A program made the position numbers and the translations under genes. DNA of 15,222 nucleotides from Candidatus Falkowiibacteriota bacterium. GTDB lineage: Bacteria; Patescibacteriota; Patescibacteriia; Patescibacteriales; UBA12465. Under the pieces are notes generated by a model that worked only from the letters and a program-made list of their open reading frames with translations, did no database searches and was not told the DNA's origin. This document shows positions 12,568-15,222 of this stretch, piece after piece. The stretch is from assembly GCA_903857815.1 (NCBI GenBank), contig CAIOGK010000075.1, forward strand, positions 1 to 15,222, written 5' to 3'. Numbering within the stretch: the stretch's first letter is position 1; each line of letters opens with the position of its first letter.

Positions 12568-13665
12568 ATGGCTAAAAAACCTTTTAATCCGCCATTTTTA
12601 CCACCTAACTTAGATTATTCTCCTGTTTTTGGTAAAATTATCAAAACTAGAGAAATAATTGCTCGTTATGATGAGGCAGTGAAGAGATTACTTAATCCTG
12701 AAATTATTCAGCGTTCTTTTGCTACTAAAGAAGCTCTTTTAAGTTCTAGAATTGAAGGCACACAAGCGACCTTGGATGAAGTTTTATTGTATGATGCTAA
12801 AGATCTAAAATCAGAGGAAAATGAAAAGGAAAAGGATTATCAAGAAATTTTTAATTATCGATTAGCCATAAAACGAGGAAAAGAACTTTTAGAAAAAAGA
12901 CCAATTTCGGAAAACCTAATTAAAGAACTTCATAAAATACTTTTAAATTCTTCTAGAGGAAAAAATAAGAATCCAGGAGAATTTAGACAGAACCAAGTTT
13001 TTATCGGTCCTTACGGCGCTACTATTGAGCAAGCGACTTTTATTCCGGCTGAACCTCAAAATATAATTGGCTTGTTTTCTAATCTAGAAAAATATTTAAA
13101 TGACAAAGAAGAAATAGACCCTTTGGTGCAAATTGCTATTGCTCATTATCAGTTTGAATCGATCCACCCTTTTATGGATGGCAATGGACGTGTAGGACGC
13201 TTACTCGTGCCTTTGTTTTTGTATGAAAATAAAGTAACCTCTCATCCTAATATCTATATTAGTGAGTTTTTAGAAGAGCATCGAGATGTTTATTATGAAT
13301 TATTGAAGAATGTTAGTGAAAAAGAAGATTGGATTCCTTGGATAAACTTTTTTCTTGATGCTGTTTATGAACAGACAAGCAAGACTTTTGAACGAGTTGA
13401 AAAGATTGAAAAACTATATCGTTCTTTAAAGGAAAGCATGCCTAAAGTTGGTTCTATTTATGCCAATTCTTTACTGGATGCCATTTTTGTTAAACCAACT
13501 TTTATGGTTAAGACCATTAAGGAAATCTCTGGTATTTCCAATACCCAAACATTATATTCGGTTATTGAAAAATTTGTTGATTTAAAAATAATTAAAGATA
13601 TAACGCCAGGAAGCGCTAGAAGTAAAATATATGCTTTTCCAGCGCTAAGAAATATTATTAGATAA
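12568..13665 (+). CDS. Class II Fic family protein (AMP-transferase type) with C-terminal winged helix
   Basis: Fic enzymes typically transfer AMP from ATP to a hydroxyl of a target protein. The ATG at 12568 gives 365 residues: N-terminal Fic_N region with MAKKPFNPPFLPP; inhibitory helix SSRIEG (59-64), matching (S/T)xxxE(G/N), where the Glu blocks productive ATP binding (class II, N-terminal inhibition); a flap-like IGPYGATIEQATFIP (146-160); catalytic loop HPFMDGNGRVGR (200-211) with His200, complete against HPFx(D/E)GN(G/K)R; and a winged helix at about 300-360 (IKEISGISNTQTLYSVIEKFVDLKII). All key residues are intact, so an active, self-inhibited enzyme is expected. The frame opens 21 bases earlier at a TTG, less likely. 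The C-terminal domain and the promoter dyad suggest autoregulation. Targets unknown; a toxin-like role is possible but no antitoxin gene is adjacent. Confidence 0.92.
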   Translation: MAKKPFNPPFLPPNLDYSPVFGKIIKTREIIARYDEAVKRLLNPEIIQRSFATKEALLSSRIEGTQATLDEVLLYDAKDLKSEENEKEKDYQEIFNYRLAIKRGKELLEKRPISENLIKELHKILLNSSRGKNKNPGEFRQNQVFIGPYGATIEQATFIPAEPQNIIGLFSNLEKYLNDKEEIDPLVQIAIAHYQFESIHPFMDGNGRVGRLLVPLFLYENKVTSHPNIYISEFLEEHRDVYYELLKNVSEKEDWIPWINFFLDAVYEQTSKTFERVEKIEKLYRSLKESMPKVGSIYANSLLDAIFVKPTFMVKTIKEISGISNTQTLYSVIEKFVDLKIIKDITPGSARSKIYAFPALRNIIR

Positions 13666-13729
13666 TTATTTTGAGATATTTATTGATTAATTTGAAGATG
13701 CATTAAGTAATTACTTTAAATAAAATAGT

Positions 13730-14137
13730 ATGGATTTAACGGCTAAACAAATAGCGGAACTATGGGGAGAAGACGGACCATACTCTGAGGCCAGATATTT
13801 AATTGAACATAGAATTTTAGATGATTCCGTTTCTAGAATTTTTTTACGAGTCGAGGTTAATATTAATCCCTTTACTTATAAAATTGTAAAAAAGAATAGA
13901 AAAGAATTTATTAATGACGAAATGATTCAGAAAATATTAGATAATTCTAGATATCTTGGTTTTAAAAATGGATATATCGCGGTTCCTTTTGAGGCTAAAT
14001 TCATGGCTGATGATGACGCAATGGCTACAAAAGAGGCTAAGGAAATCCTTGAAGAAACAAAAAAAGCGGTTATTAGGATGCATAAATATGTTATGAAGAT
14101 GATGAATAAGCCAGCTTTTATTATGAGAATAAAATAG
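13730..14137 (+). CDS. Hypothetical small protein
   Basis: 135 residues, soluble, no family recognised. It begins MDLTAKQIAELWGEDGPYSE, which looks like a short helix resembling a helix-turn-helix opening ('LTAKQIAELWG') but lacks a clear second helix. The middle has alternating strands (RIFLRVEVNINPFTYKIV, GYIAVPFEAKFMADDD) and the end is a long helix with several Met (IRMHKYVMKMMNKPAFIMRIK). It lies 64 bases after fic on the same strand; TTGAAG (13692-13697), 17 bases and TTTAAA (13715-13720) would give a nearly leaderless message, weak evidence. A terminator at 14218-14239 ends the unit. A fic partner is conceivable but it has no Fic-antitoxin (S/T)xxxE(G/N) motif that I can see. Confidence 0.65.
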   Translation: MDLTAKQIAELWGEDGPYSEARYLIEHRILDDSVSRIFLRVEVNINPFTYKIVKKNRKEFINDEMIQKILDNSRYLGFKNGYIAVPFEAKFMADDDAMATKEAKEILEETKKAVIRMHKYVMKMMNKPAFIMRIK

Positions 14138-14217
14138 AATATTATTTATCTAAATATTATCTATTATTAGCCACCCACGTCCGAAAACTGTCTTTCCAAG
14201 CGAGCAAACCGCAAAAT

Positions 14218-14239
14218 CAGGCTTTTAAGGCCTGTTTTT
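14218..14239 (+). terminator. Intrinsic terminator before the IS element
   Basis: CAGGCTT (14218-14224) pairs with AGGCCTG (14228-14234), one G-T, with a 3-base loop, followed by TTTTT and more T-rich sequence. A preceding AAAA allows a longer stem and weak termination on the other strand. Confidence 0.7.
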
Positions 14240-14272
14240 GTTTTAATTTTTGTTAACACTGCAGCATAATGG

Positions 14273-14300
14273 TTTACACTTTTCATAGGGTTTATATAAT
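14273..14300 (+). promoter_or_regulatory. Transposase promoter overlapping the palindrome
   Basis: TTTACA (14273-14278), a 16-base spacer and TATAAT (14295-14300). The -10 lies inside the left arm of the 22-bp inverted repeat. Predicted start at about 14306-14308, in the 5-base centre of the palindrome. Confidence 0.65.
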
Positions 14301-14332
14301 AAATAGTTATTATTTATTATATAAACCCTATG
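14284..14332. repeat. Perfect 22-bp inverted repeat ending at the transposase start codon
   Basis: Arms at 14284-14305 and 14311-14332 with a 5-base centre (GTTAT). The last three bases of the right arm are the ATG of the transposase. In RNA carrying both arms the start codon would be buried in a 22-bp stem. Confidence 0.9.
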
Positions 14333-15222
14333 AATTGCCATGACACCAGATATATGCAATTACAACAAGAAAAATTGGATAATATAATAAATAAAAAACA
14401 GACTGTTGTGGCTGTGGCCAATGAATTGGCAGTCTCAAGACAGACAGTTCACAAATGGCTCTGCCGCTATAAACGATTTGGAATAGAGGGGGTTACTAAA
14501 AAACAAGGAAGAGCGATTGGCACCTTGGCGCATAACCGGACTCCAGAAGCGTTAGAAAGATGCGTAATTAGTATTGCCCAAAAATATCACTTCGATGGAT
14601 CTGAGGCTATTTCAGACCGATTACAGCAAGAAAATAATATTACGCTACACCCAACTACCATCTACAGAATTTTAAAAAGGAATAATATTCGTTATACTAA
14701 ATATTACATCGACACCAAGAAGAGATGGAAGAAACAACTCTTTGCCCATAAAATACCGGGTTTTGAGCTGCAAATGGATACCAAATACCCGCATGGCTAT
14801 AAGCAGGGCAAGGTTATTTACACTATAATAGATGATGCTAGCAGATGGGCATTTGTCTGGAGTTACCAAACGGCTAACGCCGAGAATACAATAGATTTTG
14901 TTAACAAAGTATTGCAACGTGCGCCGTTCACAATCCAAAAAATTAGAACCGACCAAGGGACAGAATTTGTGAATGAGAAGTTGAGAATATTACTCCAGGA
15001 GAATGGAATAGTTTACCGAAAAAACACCCCATACTGCCCCGAAGAAAATGGGAAGATCGAGAGATTCCACAAAACCCTGAACCAGAAGGGCTTGAGGTAT
15101 GGATTTCCACCCAGATTATCTCTGGAAGAGATGCAATACAAGTTGAACTTATTCATGCATTACTATAATTATGAGAAAAAGCATCGGGGATTAGGCATGA
15201 ATGGCCTAACCCCGATGCAAAA
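14330..15222 (+). CDS. IS481-family transposase (C-terminus cut by window end)
   Basis: Open from the ATG at 14330 to the window edge (297 codons seen). N-terminal helix-turn-helix (about 22-50, VVAVANELAVSRQTVHKWLCRYK) binds the inverted-repeat ends; a second helical region covers about 70-125 (AISDRLQQ...TTIYRILKRNNI). The RNase H-fold catalytic core has Asp150 (QMDTKY), Asp208 (RTDQGTEF) and Glu244 (ENGKIER); Asp-Glu spacing is 35, so the DDE triad is intact. The C-terminus reaches GLGMNGLTPMQ, the usual near-terminal motif of IS481/IS3-type integrases, so only a few residues should be missing. No frameshift or internal stop, unlike two-frame IS3 elements. The gene has its own promoter and a start-codon-sequestering palindrome. 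Probably still active if the right end is intact. Confidence 0.92.
   Translation, partial: MNCHDTRYMQLQQEKLDNIINKKQTVVAVANELAVSRQTVHKWLCRYKRFGIEGVTKKQGRAIGTLAHNRTPEALERCVISIAQKYHFDGSEAISDRLQQENNITLHPTTIYRILKRNNIRYTKYYIDTKKRWKKQLFAHKIPGFELQMDTKYPHGYKQGKVIYTIIDDASRWAFVWSYQTANAENTIDFVNKVLQRAPFTIQKIRTDQGTEFVNEKLRILLQENGIVYRKNTPYCPEENGKIERFHKTLNQKGLRYGFPPRLSLEEMQYKLNLFMHYYNYEKKHRGLGMNGLTPMQ

Larger units (their letters stand above)
14255..15222 (+). mobile_element. IS481-family insertion sequence, left part (right end outside window)
   Basis: A transposase gene with its own promoter follows a terminator. The exact left end is not determined because the matching right inverted repeat is beyond the window; the TGTTAACACTGCAGCA stretch at about 14250-14265 is a candidate since IS481 ends usually begin TGT. 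No duplication of target bases can be checked. Confidence 0.6.

Noticed and set aside
12568..14137. Fic/FicA-type toxin-antitoxin pair formed by the fic gene and the 13730 gene
   Set aside because: The Fic protein carries its own inhibitory SSRIEG helix and the downstream protein has no (S/T)xxxE(G/N) antitoxin motif; kept only as a remote possibility.
14672..14956. 94-codon leftward frame inside the IS
   Set aside because: It is antisense to the catalytic core of the transposase, whose DDE motifs are intact in the forward frame.

Overview
The window is AT-rich, with coding strands heavy in Lys, Ile and Asn codons. Most starts lack a Shine-Dalgarno sequence and are preceded by A/T-rich runs such as AATAATATG. 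TGA is used as a stop (for example at 137-139, minus strand, and 9825-9827), which argues for the standard bacterial code. Together with a recombinase of the 'RKSTEEDDRQVLSIESQ' type, this suggests a Candidate Phyla Radiation (Patescibacteria) genome or a mobile element in one. This placement is inference; no rRNA or ribosomal marker is present.

Left block, leftward (1-7391). The first 49 bases are the start of a leftward gene that runs off the window. Then comes a mobile-element core: a large serine recombinase (137-1834) ending at a clean intrinsic terminator, a 48-residue small protein (1872-2018), a RepA-like ATPase with a C-terminal winged helix (2062-3033), and a basic protein of unknown function (3173-3961) with its own strong promoter at 3993-4021. 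Upstream of these is a run of envelope genes: a membrane-anchored protein with a calcium-loop-like motif (4213-4824), a TolB/WD40-like anchored protein (5018-6124), a lipoprotein (6136-6606) and three small membrane proteins (6611-6910, 6980-7111, 7113-7391). The last five are packed tightly enough to be one operon.

Divergent centre (7392-7844). There is no protein gene here. About 165 bases on the minus strand (7424-7590) hold a dense set of inverted repeats that end in an intrinsic terminator. This looks like a structured noncoding RNA or leader attenuator.

Right block, rightward (7845-14137). A membrane protein with a DUF3395-like tail (7845) precedes a consensus promoter (8394-8423). That promoter drives a coiled-coil membrane protein with an internal 63-residue repeat (8451), which is translationally coupled to a four-helix membrane protein (9824). 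Accessory genes follow: a DUF4238 protein (10373), an unknown gene (11598), a class II Fic AMP-transferase-type protein with a C-terminal winged helix whose promoter lies inside a dyad (12568), and an unknown small gene (13730).

Right edge (about 14255-15222). An IS481-family transposase with an intact DD(35)E triad is cut by the window end just short of its C-terminus. Its start codon lies at the end of a perfect 22-bp inverted repeat. Its own promoter is placed so that self-initiated transcripts lack the 5' arm.

Overall this looks like an integrative or plasmid-derived element (recombinase plus ATPase plus envelope proteins) next to an accessory cluster carrying uncharacterised membrane, DUF4238 and Fic genes, with an IS beside it. 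Element boundaries and attachment sites could not be determined.
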